Source: CAYNLK01 sp964398055 (GTDB lineage: Bacteria; Chloroflexota; Anaerolineae; 4572-78; J111). From it: a stretch of 57,699 nucleotides of DNA. Positions 8,160 through 16,637 of the stretch are shown one piece after another. Numbering within the stretch: position 1 is the stretch's first letter; the number at the start of each line of letters is the position of its first letter. The position numbers and the translations under genes are program-made. Location: assembly GCA_964398055.1 (NCBI GenBank), contig CAYNLK010000039.1:1-57699 (forward strand), read 5' to 3'. The notes under the pieces were generated by a model. It was not told the DNA's origin and did not search any database. It saw only the letters and a program-made list of their open reading frames with translations.

Positions 8160-9698
8160 CTACGGCAACGCTCCCAAAATAATCACACTGGTCGCGTTGA
8201 TGGTATTGACCAGGAAAGTGGGCCAGATACCAATCACAACCATCCCCACCAGCAACGGGGCCATAGTGATCACCTCGAAGGGAGCCATATCCACTTTGAA
8301 GGGCCAATGTTCGGCGTCAAAAATTTTGTTCCACTTTTCTTCACTAAATTCACCCAGAAAGACGTACTGGATGATTTTGTAGAGAATGTAGGCCGCGGTC
8401 AAGACGATGGCGATGATGCCAATGATAGCAAAGGTGGGAATAATGGCGAAGGAGCCGCGGAAGATCATCAGCTCGCTGATGAAGCCGGCCAAACCGGGCA
8501 ACCCCAGCGAAGCAAAGGCAGTGACCATCATCACCAGATAGTAGACCGGCAGCTTGGCCGACAGGCCGCCAAAGGCTTTGAGGTCGCGGGTGTGGGTGCG
8601 CTCATAGATAACGCCGACCAGGAAGAAGAGGCCGCCGGTAATCAGGCCGTGGTTGACCATTTGCAGCACGGCCCCGTTCAGGGCAATGGCCCGGCTGTCG
8701 GCGACTGCCGGGGAACTTTCCGGGAAGAAGGCCACGGCCGCAGCCAGGCCCAGGATGAAGTAACCCATGTGGCTGACCGAGGAGTAAGCGATCAGCCGTT
8801 TCAAATCCCACTGGGCCAGGCTGACCAAGGCCCCATAAATCATGCTGATGACGCCCAACGTGGCGATAACATAGGCCATATTCTGGAAAACAGTGGGGAA
8901 GAAGGGGATCAATACCCGAACCATGCCGTAACCACCCAACTTTAACAGAATCCCGGCCAGGATGACCGAGCCGGCGGTCGGGGCAGCGGTATGGGCATCC
9001 GGCAACCAGGTGTGGAACGGCCACAGCGGCACTTTGATGGCAAAGGCGATGAAGATGGCCCAGAAGGCAACGGTCGCCAGCGGTAGGTTGTCGGCAAAGG
9101 GGGTGCGGGCCGGAATCACGGTCATATCCCAGCTGCCGGTCACGATGTAGATGCCGATGAAAGCCAGCAGCATGGCCACCGAGCCGACCAGGGTATAGAT
9201 AAAGAACTTGATGGCCGAGTATTGGGGACGGTCTTTCTTTTGGCCCCAGATGCCAATCAAGAGGAACATCGGCACCAGCCCGATCTCCCAGAAGAAGTAA
9301 AAGAGAATGAGATCCAGGGAGACGAAAACACCGACCATACCCATTTCTAGCAGCAGGAACAGGGCAAAGAACTCCTTCACCCGGTGGTGGATGGTTTTGG
9401 CCGAGTACCACAAGCTCAAAGTGGTCAGCAGCGTGGTCAAGACGACCAGCGGCAGGCTCAGCCCATCCACCCCCATGAAATATTGAACCCCGATGGCCGG
9501 GATCCAGGCCGCTTTTTCGACAGCAAAATAGTCCCCGGAGTCGTTATAGGTGGCCCACAGGAAAAAAGAAATTATCAAGGGGATCAAACTCACCACAATG
9601 GAGAAATTCTTGATATATTTTTCCTGCTCTTTGGGCATAAACATCACAATGATGGCTCCGACCAGAGGGCTGAAGGTCAGCAAGGTTAGATAGGGCAT
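8160..9698 (-). CDS. nuoM: NADH-quinone oxidoreductase subunit M
   Basis: 512 residues, antiporter-like complex I subunit. Typical features are LLLEMGMVGVFVSLDLILFY with the conserved TM5 Glu, FAIKVPLWPFHTWLPDAHT with the channel lysine, and RLIAYSSVSHMGYF. It forms one proton channel of the membrane arm, next to NuoL and NuoN. An in-frame GTG at 9707 is only 2 nt from the GGAG Shine-Dalgarno, so the ATG at 9698 (11 nt away) is preferred; neither spacing is ideal. Confidence 0.95.
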   Translation of the reverse strand: MPYLTLLTFSPLVGAIIVMFMPKEQEKYIKNFSIVVSLIPLIISFFLWATYNDSGDYFAVEKAAWIPAIGVQYFMGVDGLSLPLVVLTTLLTTLSLWYSAKTIHHRVKEFFALFLLLEMGMVGVFVSLDLILFYFFWEIGLVPMFLLIGIWGQKKDRPQYSAIKFFIYTLVGSVAMLLAFIGIYIVTGSWDMTVIPARTPFADNLPLATVAFWAIFIAFAIKVPLWPFHTWLPDAHTAAPTAGSVILAGILLKLGGYGMVRVLIPFFPTVFQNMAYVIATLGVISMIYGALVSLAQWDLKRLIAYSSVSHMGYFILGLAAAVAFFPESSPAVADSRAIALNGAVLQMVNHGLITGGLFFLVGVIYERTHTRDLKAFGGLSAKLPVYYLVMMVTAFASLGLPGLAGFISELMIFRGSFAIIPTFAIIGIIAIVLTAAYILYKIIQYVFLGEFSEEKWNKIFDAEHWPFKVDMAPFEVITMAPLLVGMVVIGIWPTFLVNTINATSVIILGALP

Positions 9699-9744
9699 TG
9701 GGATCACTTCTCCTTATCTGAAGTTCTTCTGCTGTTATAGATAT

Positions 9745-9840
9745 CCAGAAAGTTTTTTACAGTCATTTTGGGCGGAGATCAGGGGATTCTTCTCTTTTTT
9801 TCATCCCCTAATCCCCCAATCCCCGCCAAAACTTTTCTGG
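9745..9840. repeat. 96-bp inverted repeat between nuoL and nuoM
   Basis: CCAGAAAGTTTT at the left pairs with the reverse complement of AAAACTTTTCTGG at the right. An inner pair is built on GGCGGAGAT and ATCCCCGCC-like tracts and on AGGGGAT / ATCCCCT. It is a palindromic G/C-tract element of REP or MITE character filling the whole gap. Confidence 0.65.
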
Positions 9841-9850
9841 AGGACTATAT

Positions 9851-12097
9851 TTACGGTAAGCTGGGCACAGCCGCAATACCGGGGACCTGCCCGGACCAGA
9901 CGAGCAGCGCGAGTCCCACTAAAATTAAGAGGCCGATGACCAAAATCAAGAGATAATTCTGTACCCGGCCGGTTTGGAGCAGCCGCAATTGGCCGCCAAA
10001 GGCGTTGAACAGGCCGGGAATACCGTTGACCAGGTACCCGTCGATGGCCACCTGGTCGAACACGCCGATGCCGTCGGCCACTTTCCGGGTGAAGTCGCCG
10101 GCAAAGTCGACGATGGGGTTGATGACCCAATCGTAGTCGAATTTGGCGCTGAGGTTGGCCAGCGACATCACCGGATAGATGAGCAAGCCGCGATAGATTT
10201 CGTCAAAGTAATATTTGTTGTACAGAATGGTAAAGGCCGGGCGACCAATGACCGGCACGCCCTGAATGGCATCCTCTTCCTGAGGGGTCTGGCGGCGGGT
10301 GTAGAGCCACCAGCCAAAGGCAAACGAAGCCAGGCCGAGGATGGTCGAGCTGATGGCCACCCACCAATTGAACGGCACCGCTGCAAAGGCAATACCTGGC
10401 GCGGCTTCCTCGGCGATGAGATGCACTTCACCCAGCAAACCGTGCAGCCAGCCATTGCCGATGAGCGGGAAATTCTTGGGAACATTCAGGAAACCGAACA
10501 ACAAGGAGAATAGGCCCAGAATGAGCAGCGGCCAGGTCATCCGTTTGCCGGGTTCAACCGCGTGTTCGGCCAGGGCAGTGCGCGGCTTACCGAAGAAAAC
10601 CAGGCCGATCTGCCGCCCCATATAGAAGGCGGTAAAGACAGCCCCAACCACGCCGGCAATGTAGACCCAGAACGCCAGCGACTCGGATCGATGCAGGAAG
10701 GCTTCGGCCAGAATTTCGTCTTTGCTCCAGAAGCCGGCAAAGGGGAAGACGCCGACCAGGGCCAGGGTGCCGGCGATGTAGGCAAAAAAGGTCGGTTTCA
10801 TTTTGGCGTACAGGCCGCCCATATTGCGCATATCTTGCGGGTCGGTGTGATGGTCATGAACATGGTGGGCGCCATGCTCCATGGCATGAATGACTGAGCC
10901 GGAACCCATAAACAAAAGCGCCTTGAAGAAGGAGTGGGCCAGCAGGTGGAAGACGCCGGCGGCAAAACCGCCAATACCCAGGGCCATCATCATGTAACCG
11001 AGCTGGCTGATGGTGGAGTAGGCCAGCACCCGCTTGATGTCATACTGGGCCACACCGATAGTCGCCCCCAGGAGCGCCGTGATGGCCCCGATGATCGCCA
11101 CCCACTGCAAAGCCACGGGGTGCTCCGACGTGGCAAAGAGGGGCAGCATCCGGGCCACCAGGTAAACGCCGGCCGAGACCATGGTGGCGGCGTGGATGAG
11201 GGCAGACACCGGGGTGGGACCTTCCATCGCATCCGGCAGCCAGACGTGCAGCGGGAACTGGGCGCTCTTGCCGACGGCCCCGCCAAAGATGAGCAGCGAA
11301 CTCAGGGTGGCGACCGGGATGCCCCAGAGGGTAACTTCGGCCAGGTATGCCAGCATGGTCGGCTCAAAGATATCGCGGAAGGTCAGCGTGCCGGCATAGC
11401 CCCACAAGATCAACATGCCGGCAAAGAGCAGTACGTCGCCGATGCGGGTGGTCAAGAACGCTTTCAGACCGGCCAGCCGGGGTGAAATCTTGTCCGGACC
11501 GGCATATTTCCAAAATTGGAGGGTTTGCCTCAGACCGCGGGGGGTTTTGATTTCGTCGGCGTCGGGGTACTCCTTTTGAAACCAAAAGCCGATCAGTAGA
11601 TACGAGCAAAGCCCCATAATCTCCCAGGCCATGAAGAGCAGCAGCAGGTTATCGGCAATGACCAACATCAGCATCCCGGCGGCAAAGAGGGAAACGTAGG
11701 CAAAGAAGCGGGAGTAGCGGCCGTACTGCTCCTCATACCCTTCCATGTATTCAGCGGCGTAAATAAAAATCATCAAGCAGACAAAGGGCACCATAAAGAG
11801 CATCCCGGCGGTAAAGCCGTCCACGGCAAAGCCCATCTCGAAGATGCTGTAGCCAAAGGAGAGCCAGGGTACCACCATTTGCCAGCCGTCAATGTGGATA
11901 CCGTGGTGGGCATCGGCCAGATATGCCGCCACCGTATAAAAGACGATGATCCAGGAATGAAGGGTGGCCAAGGCCGTAGTCCCAATGGCCAGGCCGGCGC
12001 TGGCTTTTTTATTGCGGTTCAAGCCCAGCACGATGATCACAAAGGCCAGGAAGGGATATACCGGGATCAACCAGATGGTGTTAAAGAAAAAATCCAT
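9851..12097 (-). CDS. nuoL: NADH-quinone oxidoreductase subunit L
   Basis: 748 residues, the usual size for NuoL, including the C-terminal lateral helix that clamps the membrane arm. Hallmarks include LLLFMAWEIMGLCSYLLIGF (TM5 Glu), GKSAQFPLHVWLPDAMEGPT with its channel lysine and FPFAGFWSKDEI. The His-rich MEHGAHHVHDHHTDP loop is common in NuoL. The frame is open 95 codons further upstream, but that part is translated from the AT-rich repeat region and from nuoK in another frame, so the ATG at 12097 is correct. Confidence 0.95.
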   Translation of the reverse strand: MDFFFNTIWLIPVYPFLAFVIIVLGLNRNKKASAGLAIGTTALATLHSWIIVFYTVAAYLADAHHGIHIDGWQMVVPWLSFGYSIFEMGFAVDGFTAGMLFMVPFVCLMIFIYAAEYMEGYEEQYGRYSRFFAYVSLFAAGMLMLVIADNLLLLFMAWEIMGLCSYLLIGFWFQKEYPDADEIKTPRGLRQTLQFWKYAGPDKISPRLAGLKAFLTTRIGDVLLFAGMLILWGYAGTLTFRDIFEPTMLAYLAEVTLWGIPVATLSSLLIFGGAVGKSAQFPLHVWLPDAMEGPTPVSALIHAATMVSAGVYLVARMLPLFATSEHPVALQWVAIIGAITALLGATIGVAQYDIKRVLAYSTISQLGYMMMALGIGGFAAGVFHLLAHSFFKALLFMGSGSVIHAMEHGAHHVHDHHTDPQDMRNMGGLYAKMKPTFFAYIAGTLALVGVFPFAGFWSKDEILAEAFLHRSESLAFWVYIAGVVGAVFTAFYMGRQIGLVFFGKPRTALAEHAVEPGKRMTWPLLILGLFSLLFGFLNVPKNFPLIGNGWLHGLLGEVHLIAEEAAPGIAFAAVPFNWWVAISSTILGLASFAFGWWLYTRRQTPQEEDAIQGVPVIGRPAFTILYNKYYFDEIYRGLLIYPVMSLANLSAKFDYDWVINPIVDFAGDFTRKVADGIGVFDQVAIDGYLVNGIPGLFNAFGGQLRLLQTGRVQNYLLILVIGLLILVGLALLVWSGQVPGIAAVPSLP

Positions 12098-12106
12098 AGT
12101 CGTCAC

Positions 12107-12219
12107 CAATGAACAATGAGTAATGAGTAATGAACAATCAACAATGAGCAATGGACAAGTAATTCTGGTAGTTAGTACGGCCGGTAGTTGATAATTGTTA
12201 ATTATTAATTGATAATTAC
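12107..12219. repeat. AATGAACAATGAG-type simple repeats between nuoK and nuoL
   Basis: Short repeats of AATGAACA / AATGAGTA / AATGAGCA run from 12107 to about 12155, followed by a self-complementary ATTGATAATTGTTAATTATTAATT tract near 12187-12215, where each element is shorter than 20 bp. The nuoK stop codon lies at the edge of this tract. A related copy with AATGAACAAT..ACCATGAGCAA sits at 47926-47949. Confidence 0.7.
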
Positions 12220-12534
12220 TCATTGTTTGAGTAGGTCTAGCTCTTCCACAATGGCCGAGCGGCGGCGGCGTACTACCGCAATGACCAGGGCCAGGGCAAC
12301 GGCGGCCTCGGCCGCGGCGATGGTAATCACGATGATCGCAAAAATCTGCCCGCCGATATCGTTGGGGGCCACATAACGCCAAAACGCCACCAGGTTAATA
12401 TTGACGGCGTTCAGGATGAGTTCGATGCCCATCAAAATACCAATGGCGTTGCGGCGGGACAGCGCCCCGTACATGCCAATGCTGAATAAGGCGGCTGAGA
12501 CGACCAACCACCAAGAGAGTGGGATTGTCATCAT
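12220..12534 (-). CDS. nuoK: NADH-quinone oxidoreductase subunit K
   Basis: 104 residues with three membrane helices, as usual for NuoK. GILMGIELILNAVNIN and IVITIAAAEAAVALAL contain the two conserved membrane glutamates needed for proton transfer. The start ATG at 12534 overlaps the nuoJ stop by four bases (ATGA), which shows translational coupling; a second ATG follows directly. Confidence 0.95.
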   Translation of the reverse strand: MMTIPLSWWLVVSAALFSIGMYGALSRRNAIGILMGIELILNAVNINLVAFWRYVAPNDIGGQIFAIIVITIAAAEAAVALALVIAVVRRRRSAIVEELDLLKQ

Positions 12535-13073
12535 TGGCTCAGCTCCTCCGCTTCAATTTTCTCGCGGGCCAGGATAATCGACCCAACCAACGCCACCGAT
12601 AAGACAATGCTGACCACGATAAAGGGGATCAGGTAGCTGCCCAAAAAGGCCACTCCCAACTGCGGGATGGTTGTGGCGGCTGCGGCCGGCTCCGGGCCGC
12701 CTTCAACTGGCCAGGCTACCAGGCTGATCACCCCGACCAAAACCGCAAACAGGAGAACGGCCATTACCAGGCTAAGCCACCACTGTTGGTTGGCCTGGCT
12801 GACCTTTTCCATCGGGCGGCGGGAGAACATAATGGCGAACAAAATGAGAACGGCAATGGCCCCGGTATAGATCATCAATTGGACTACGGCGAGGAATCCG
12901 GCGCTGAGCAGGGCAAAGTAGCCGGATACGCCCGAAAGAGACAGAATCAAAAACAGGGCGCCATGGAACAGGTTCTTGCTGCTGACCACACCAATGCCGC
13001 CGCCTATAACCAGAACTGTCAAAACCAGGAAAACAGCCGGGATGATCGGAATTTGGGCAGGGTCAAATGACAT
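12531..13073 (-). CDS. nuoJ: NADH-quinone oxidoreductase subunit J
   Basis: 180 residues, five predicted membrane helices. The SGVSGYFALLSAGFLAVVQL segment with YTGAIAVLILFAIMF (TM3 and its pi-bulge region) is the family hallmark. The ATG at 13073 has GAGAGG 6 nt upstream; the frame is open further upstream but not in protein-like sequence. It follows nuoH by 22 bp. The nuoI gene that usually sits between H and J is absent. Confidence 0.94.
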   Translation of the reverse strand: MSFDPAQIPIIPAVFLVLTVLVIGGGIGVVSSKNLFHGALFLILSLSGVSGYFALLSAGFLAVVQLMIYTGAIAVLILFAIMFSRRPMEKVSQANQQWWLSLVMAVLLFAVLVGVISLVAWPVEGGPEPAAAATTIPQLGVAFLGSYLIPFIVVSIVLSVALVGSIILAREKIEAEELSQ

Positions 13074-13095
13074 AAGGAACCTCTCAATCGTCAGG

Positions 13096-14349
13096 TTATG
13101 GGCCGGGTTGGCCGGCCGGCAGTGGATCGATGGCCGAAACAGCCCGAAGAGCTTTGCTGCGGCTGCGTCGAGCCAGACCGGCCACAATCACCATGGTTAG
13201 GCCGGCGATGACCAGATTGGTGAGTAACAGGGCAACGATTTCGCCGGCCAGGCCAAGAGCGGCCAGCGGACCGGGTTCAACCGGGACACCGGCGCTACTG
13301 CCCGGCGCAAAAAGTCGCACGACGATGGCGCTGGCGATGACCAGTACCAGGGTGAGGGGCACCAGGAACTTCCAACCGAAATCAAGCAGTTGGTCGATCC
13401 GGAAGCGAGGCAGCGTGCCCCGGAACCACATCATCACAAAGACGAAGAAAAACACCTTGAACATCAGCACGGCGTGGCCAACAATGGCCGCCAGCCACCA
13501 GGGCCACGAAGTTATGTCGACAAAGGGGATTTGCCAGCCGCCAAAAAAGAGCACGGCCGTAAAAAAGGCCAGAGCGAACATATGAACATACTCGCCGATC
13601 ATAAACATGCCAAACTTAATGCCGCTGTACTCGGTGTGGAAGCCGGCGATAATTTCCGACTCGGCCTCGATCAGGTCAAACGGCGACCGGCCGACTTCGG
13701 CAATGCCGGCCAGAAAAAAGATCAAAAAGGCCAGCGGCATCGACACCGCAAACCACATACTCTGTTGGGCCTCAACAATATCGACCAACGACATCGACCG
13801 GGCGGCTATGGCCACCACCACCAGGGTCATGACCATCGGCACTTCATAGGTCAGGAGCATAGCCGCCGCCCGAAATGCCCCCAACAAGGAATATTTATTG
13901 TTGGACGACCAGCCGGCCATCATGATCGCCAGAGTACCCAGGCCGCCAATGGCAATGATGTAAATGAGGCCGACGTTCAGCGCGGTGCCGGCAAAACCCG
14001 GCGCAAAGGGGATAACGGCAAAAACCATAATGGCCGAAAAAACAGTCAGACCGGGGGCTATATTATAAGTCACCCGGTCGGCTTTGGCTGGCGTAATATC
14101 TTCCTTGGTAAACATCTTGACCATATCGGCCACAGCCTGAAACCAGCCAAACGGCCCGGCCCGGTTGGGGCCCAGGCGGTCCTGAATCCGGGCAATGATC
14201 TTCCGTTCCAGCCAGGTCAGCACAATCAGTGAGGCCGGCGCCGCCACTGCCACAATACTGGCCAGTAACAGCAGCACGATGAAACGGGCAACCCCCGCGG
14301 TAACGTAAGGGATATTGAAGCTGACGATCAGATCGATGATCTCTTGCAT
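13096..14349 (-). CDS. nuoH: NADH-quinone oxidoreductase subunit H
   Basis: 417 residues. The N-terminal helix and loop LERKIIARIQDRLGPNRAGP and the quinone-cavity segments RSPFDLIEAESEIIAGFHTE are diagnostic. NuoH joins the quinone site to the membrane arm. The tail of about 40 residues after the last helix is charged and Pro/Gly-rich, so the protein is longer than a typical NuoH of about 330 residues. GGAG lies 9 nt before the ATG. Confidence 0.95.
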   Translation of the reverse strand: MQEIIDLIVSFNIPYVTAGVARFIVLLLLASIVAVAAPASLIVLTWLERKIIARIQDRLGPNRAGPFGWFQAVADMVKMFTKEDITPAKADRVTYNIAPGLTVFSAIMVFAVIPFAPGFAGTALNVGLIYIIAIGGLGTLAIMMAGWSSNNKYSLLGAFRAAAMLLTYEVPMVMTLVVVAIAARSMSLVDIVEAQQSMWFAVSMPLAFLIFFLAGIAEVGRSPFDLIEAESEIIAGFHTEYSGIKFGMFMIGEYVHMFALAFFTAVLFFGGWQIPFVDITSWPWWLAAIVGHAVLMFKVFFFVFVMMWFRGTLPRFRIDQLLDFGWKFLVPLTLVLVIASAIVVRLFAPGSSAGVPVEPGPLAALGLAGEIVALLLTNLVIAGLTMVIVAGLARRSRSKALRAVSAIDPLPAGQPGP

Positions 14350-14387
14350 TTACCCATTCTCCGTAAGCGAATTCGGCCGCGGTAGCT

Positions 14388-14744
14388 TTAAGTCCAATGC
14401 AAGGCGCCTTTACGCCAGGCATAGAGCAAGCCATCAAACAACAGCACAATGAAGACTATCGCCCATACCAGGGTATAGAGCGGTAATTGGTTGAGGGCCA
14501 CGGCAAAGGGGAACAAAAAGACGGCTTCGATATCGAAGACCACAAAAATCAGGGCGTAGATGTAATATTGGACCTTAAAACGGACCCAGGTATCGCCGAT
14601 GGTCTCGACGCCCGACTCGTAAGTTTGTTGTTTGGCCGGATTCGGTTTTTTGGGCCGGAGAAGCCAGGCGATGAGTAAGGTGACGATGGGGATGGTAAAG
14701 GTGATTAAACCCAAAATGCCCACAAATTGAAATTCTTGCAACAT
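14388..14744 (-). CDS. nuoA: NADH-quinone oxidoreductase subunit A
   Basis: 118 residues, three membrane helices. The conserved YESGVETIGD loop carries the quinone-site Cys position replaced by Val-Glu-Thr context (YESG..P/..G family pattern), and YALIFVVFDIEAVFLFP holds the conserved D-E pair. First gene of the operon. GAGGAG lies just upstream, and an extended -10 promoter is about 45 bp before the start. No nuoB, C or D follows it. Confidence 0.95.
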   Translation of the reverse strand: MLQEFQFVGILGLITFTIPIVTLLIAWLLRPKKPNPAKQQTYESGVETIGDTWVRFKVQYYIYALIFVVFDIEAVFLFPFAVALNQLPLYTLVWAIVFIVLLFDGLLYAWRKGALHWT

Positions 14745-14788
14745 GGGGTTGCTCCTCGCTGCGCAACGCGTCTGCCCGGAATGAGGCG

Positions 14789-14794
14789 ATTATA
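14789..14794 (-). promoter_or_regulatory. Extended -10 promoter of the nuo operon
   Basis: Minus-strand TGTTATAAT, an extended -10 box, sits about 45 bp upstream of the nuoA ATG. The -35 region (TTTTAA at 17-bp spacing) is poor. Confidence 0.55.
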
Positions 14795-14836
14795 ACATGC
14801 ATCGGAACTTCTTAAAAATATCTAACCCAGAGGAAT

Positions 14837-14850
14837 TCCCGAATTCGGGA
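14837..14850. promoter_or_regulatory. 14-bp perfect palindrome between nuoA and fpr
   Basis: TCCCGAATTCGGGA is a perfect palindrome about 40 bp upstream of the nuo -10 box. It could be an operator for a dimeric regulator of the divergent genes. Function inferred from position only. Confidence 0.35.
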
Positions 14851-14969
14851 GACAGGTTCAGATGATAACATATTTTACAGTAACAGGAAAATCTAATTGT
14901 GCTTGTTGTCACATCTCAGTTGCTTAACTCGCTATTTTGGCCGTTACCCAAAGTCGAGGCTGAATTTGA

Positions 14970-14998
14970 TTGACAATTCACTCTGGCAACTTTATACT
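14970..14998 (+). promoter_or_regulatory. Near-consensus sigma-70 promoter for fpr
   Basis: TTGACA, a 17-bp spacer and TATACT. Transcription would begin near 15005, giving a leader of about 209 nt before the reductase gene that holds a 65-codon frame. Confidence 0.7.
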
Positions 14999-15012
14999 AT
15001 TCTATTGGTGAC

Positions 15013-15210
15013 GTGCTCAAAGCCCAACGGGACCAGTATCAGGGTGAAATTGAAACAGTTCACGACCAGATTTTGGGTAATGCAGCCTGCAACAGAACTC
15101 AACCAAAGCCAGAGGGGGCGTATCGCCGGGTATGTTTTGGCCAAACATGCACCCGCGTTGCGCCCTTGTTTTTTGATCAGGCTTATGTTACCGAATCTCT
15201 TCAGGAGTAA
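15013..15210 (+). CDS. Candidate small leader protein upstream of fpr
   Basis: A 65-residue frame starts at a GTG about 8 nt after the predicted transcription start. It ends with TAA only 3 nt before the ATG of the ferredoxin-NADP reductase gene, within the latter's Shine-Dalgarno region. This is the spacing of translationally coupled genes. The N-terminus (KAQRDQYQGEIETVHDQIL) looks helical and the remainder has three cysteines. No Shine-Dalgarno and no recognised family. It could equally be an accidental frame in a long 5' UTR. Confidence 0.3.
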   Translation: MLKAQRDQYQGEIETVHDQILGNAACNRTQPKPEGAYRRVCFGQTCTRVAPLFFDQAYVTESLQE

Positions 15211-15213
15211 CCT

Positions 15214-16608
15214 ATGAGTGAGTTAGGTACTGCCGGTAAGCCGCTGCGCGTGGCGATCATCGGCGCCGGGCCTACCGGTTTTTATGCCGCCGAGCACCTC
15301 TTTAAGCAAGATGGTCTGGCCGTTGAAGTCGATATGTTTGATCGACTGCCGACCCCCTTTGGCCTGGTTCGCTTTGGCGTGGCTCCGGATCATCAAAAGA
15401 TCAAAACCGTCACCAAAGCCTTCGACCGCATCGCCCAACGTCCCAATTTTCGTTTCTTCGGTTACGTTGAATTTGGCCGGGATATTACCCTGGACGATAT
15501 CCGGGGCCACTATCACCAAATTATCTACACCACCGGCGCTCAAACCGACCGCCGGATGAATATTCCCGGTGAAGAGCTACCCGGCAGCCATCCGGCCACC
15601 GAGTTTGTGGCCTGGTATAACGGCCACCCCGATTACCGGGATTTCCAGTTTGATCTCTCCGGTGAGCGGGTGGTGGTCGTGGGCATGGGCAACGTGGCGG
15701 TCGATGTGGCCCGGATCCTGTGCCGCACGCCCGCTGAATTGGCCCAAACCGACCTGGCCGACTACGCCCTGGAGGCCCTGGCGAACAGTAACGTCAGGGA
15801 AGTTTACATTTTGGGCCGCCGCGGGCCGGCTCAGGCCGCCTTTACCATCCCGGAAGCCAAGGAGTTGGGCGAGTTGGCCGGGGCCGATGTGGCCGTCCTG
15901 CCCGCCGAAGTCGAACTGGATCCGCTTAGCCGGCAGACGCTGGCGCATAGCCAGGACCGAGCTGCGCTCAAAAAGGTGGAGCTGTTGCAGGAATACGCCC
16001 GCCGCCAGCCAACGAACAACCGCCGCCGGCTGACAATTCGCTTTCTAATTTCACCGGTCGAGATTTTGGGGAATGGCCGGGTGGAGGGAGTCCGGCTGGT
16101 CAAGAATGAACTGTACGCCACTGCGGCCGGCACTCTGCGTCCCCGGGCTACGGACGTTTTTGAGGAGATGCCGGTTGATCTGGTTTTTCGCTCGGTGGGT
16201 TACCAGGGAGTGCCGTTGCCGGGGGTGCCTTTTCATGACAAGTGGGGCGTCATTCTTAATGAGAAAGGCCGGGTGATCGACCCCGACAGCCAGCAGCCGG
16301 TGGTGGGGCAATACACGGCCGGCTGGATTAAGCGTGGCCCCAGTGGGGTCATCGGTACCAACAAGCCGGACGCCGTAGAAACGGTCACCTGTATGCTGGA
16401 TGATCTGGCCAAAGGTGTAACCTTACAGCCGGTCCAGCCCCAAGCAGCCGCAGTGGAGCAGTTGGTGCGCCAACGCCAGCCCAATTTCTTTTCTTATCAG
16501 GATTGGCTGCGCCTGGATGAGCTGGAGCTGGCCAGAGGCCGCGAAGTGGGCCGGCCGCGGGTAAAATTTACCTGCGTCAAAGAGATGTTGGCGGCGTTAG
16601 GACGTTAA
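15214..16608 (+). CDS. Ferredoxin-NADP reductase, adrenodoxin-reductase type
   Basis: 464 residues, the FprA/adrenodoxin reductase family. The FAD site is VAIIGAGPTGFYAAEHL (GAGPTG at 17-22). Family motifs include PTPFGLVRFGVAPDHQKIK, then the NADP-binding fold VVVVGMGNVAVDVARIL (about 150-166) and YILGRRGPAQAAF. The C-terminal GWIKRGPSGVIGTNK closes the FAD site. It moves electrons between NADPH and ferredoxin in the cytoplasm. GGAG lies 7 nt before the ATG. It is divergent from the membrane-arm nuo operon, which has no NADH module of its own. Confidence 0.93.
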   Translation: MSELGTAGKPLRVAIIGAGPTGFYAAEHLFKQDGLAVEVDMFDRLPTPFGLVRFGVAPDHQKIKTVTKAFDRIAQRPNFRFFGYVEFGRDITLDDIRGHYHQIIYTTGAQTDRRMNIPGEELPGSHPATEFVAWYNGHPDYRDFQFDLSGERVVVVGMGNVAVDVARILCRTPAELAQTDLADYALEALANSNVREVYILGRRGPAQAAFTIPEAKELGELAGADVAVLPAEVELDPLSRQTLAHSQDRAALKKVELLQEYARRQPTNNRRRLTIRFLISPVEILGNGRVEGVRLVKNELYATAAGTLRPRATDVFEEMPVDLVFRSVGYQGVPLPGVPFHDKWGVILNEKGRVIDPDSQQPVVGQYTAGWIKRGPSGVIGTNKPDAVETVTCMLDDLAKGVTLQPVQPQAAAVEQLVRQRQPNFFSYQDWLRLDELELARGREVGRPRVKFTCVKEMLAALGR

Positions 16609-16637
16609 AAGATGACAAAAGACAATTGTCTATTACA

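Noticed and set aside
12098..12382. N-terminal extension of nuoL by 95 codons
   Set aside because: The extension is read from the simple repeat and from nuoK in the wrong frame; NuoL starts at the ATG at 12097.
13390..14232. Long plus-strand frame opposite nuoH
   Set aside because: A His/Lys/Gln-rich product that is the antisense of clear nuoH coding sequence; no start signal.
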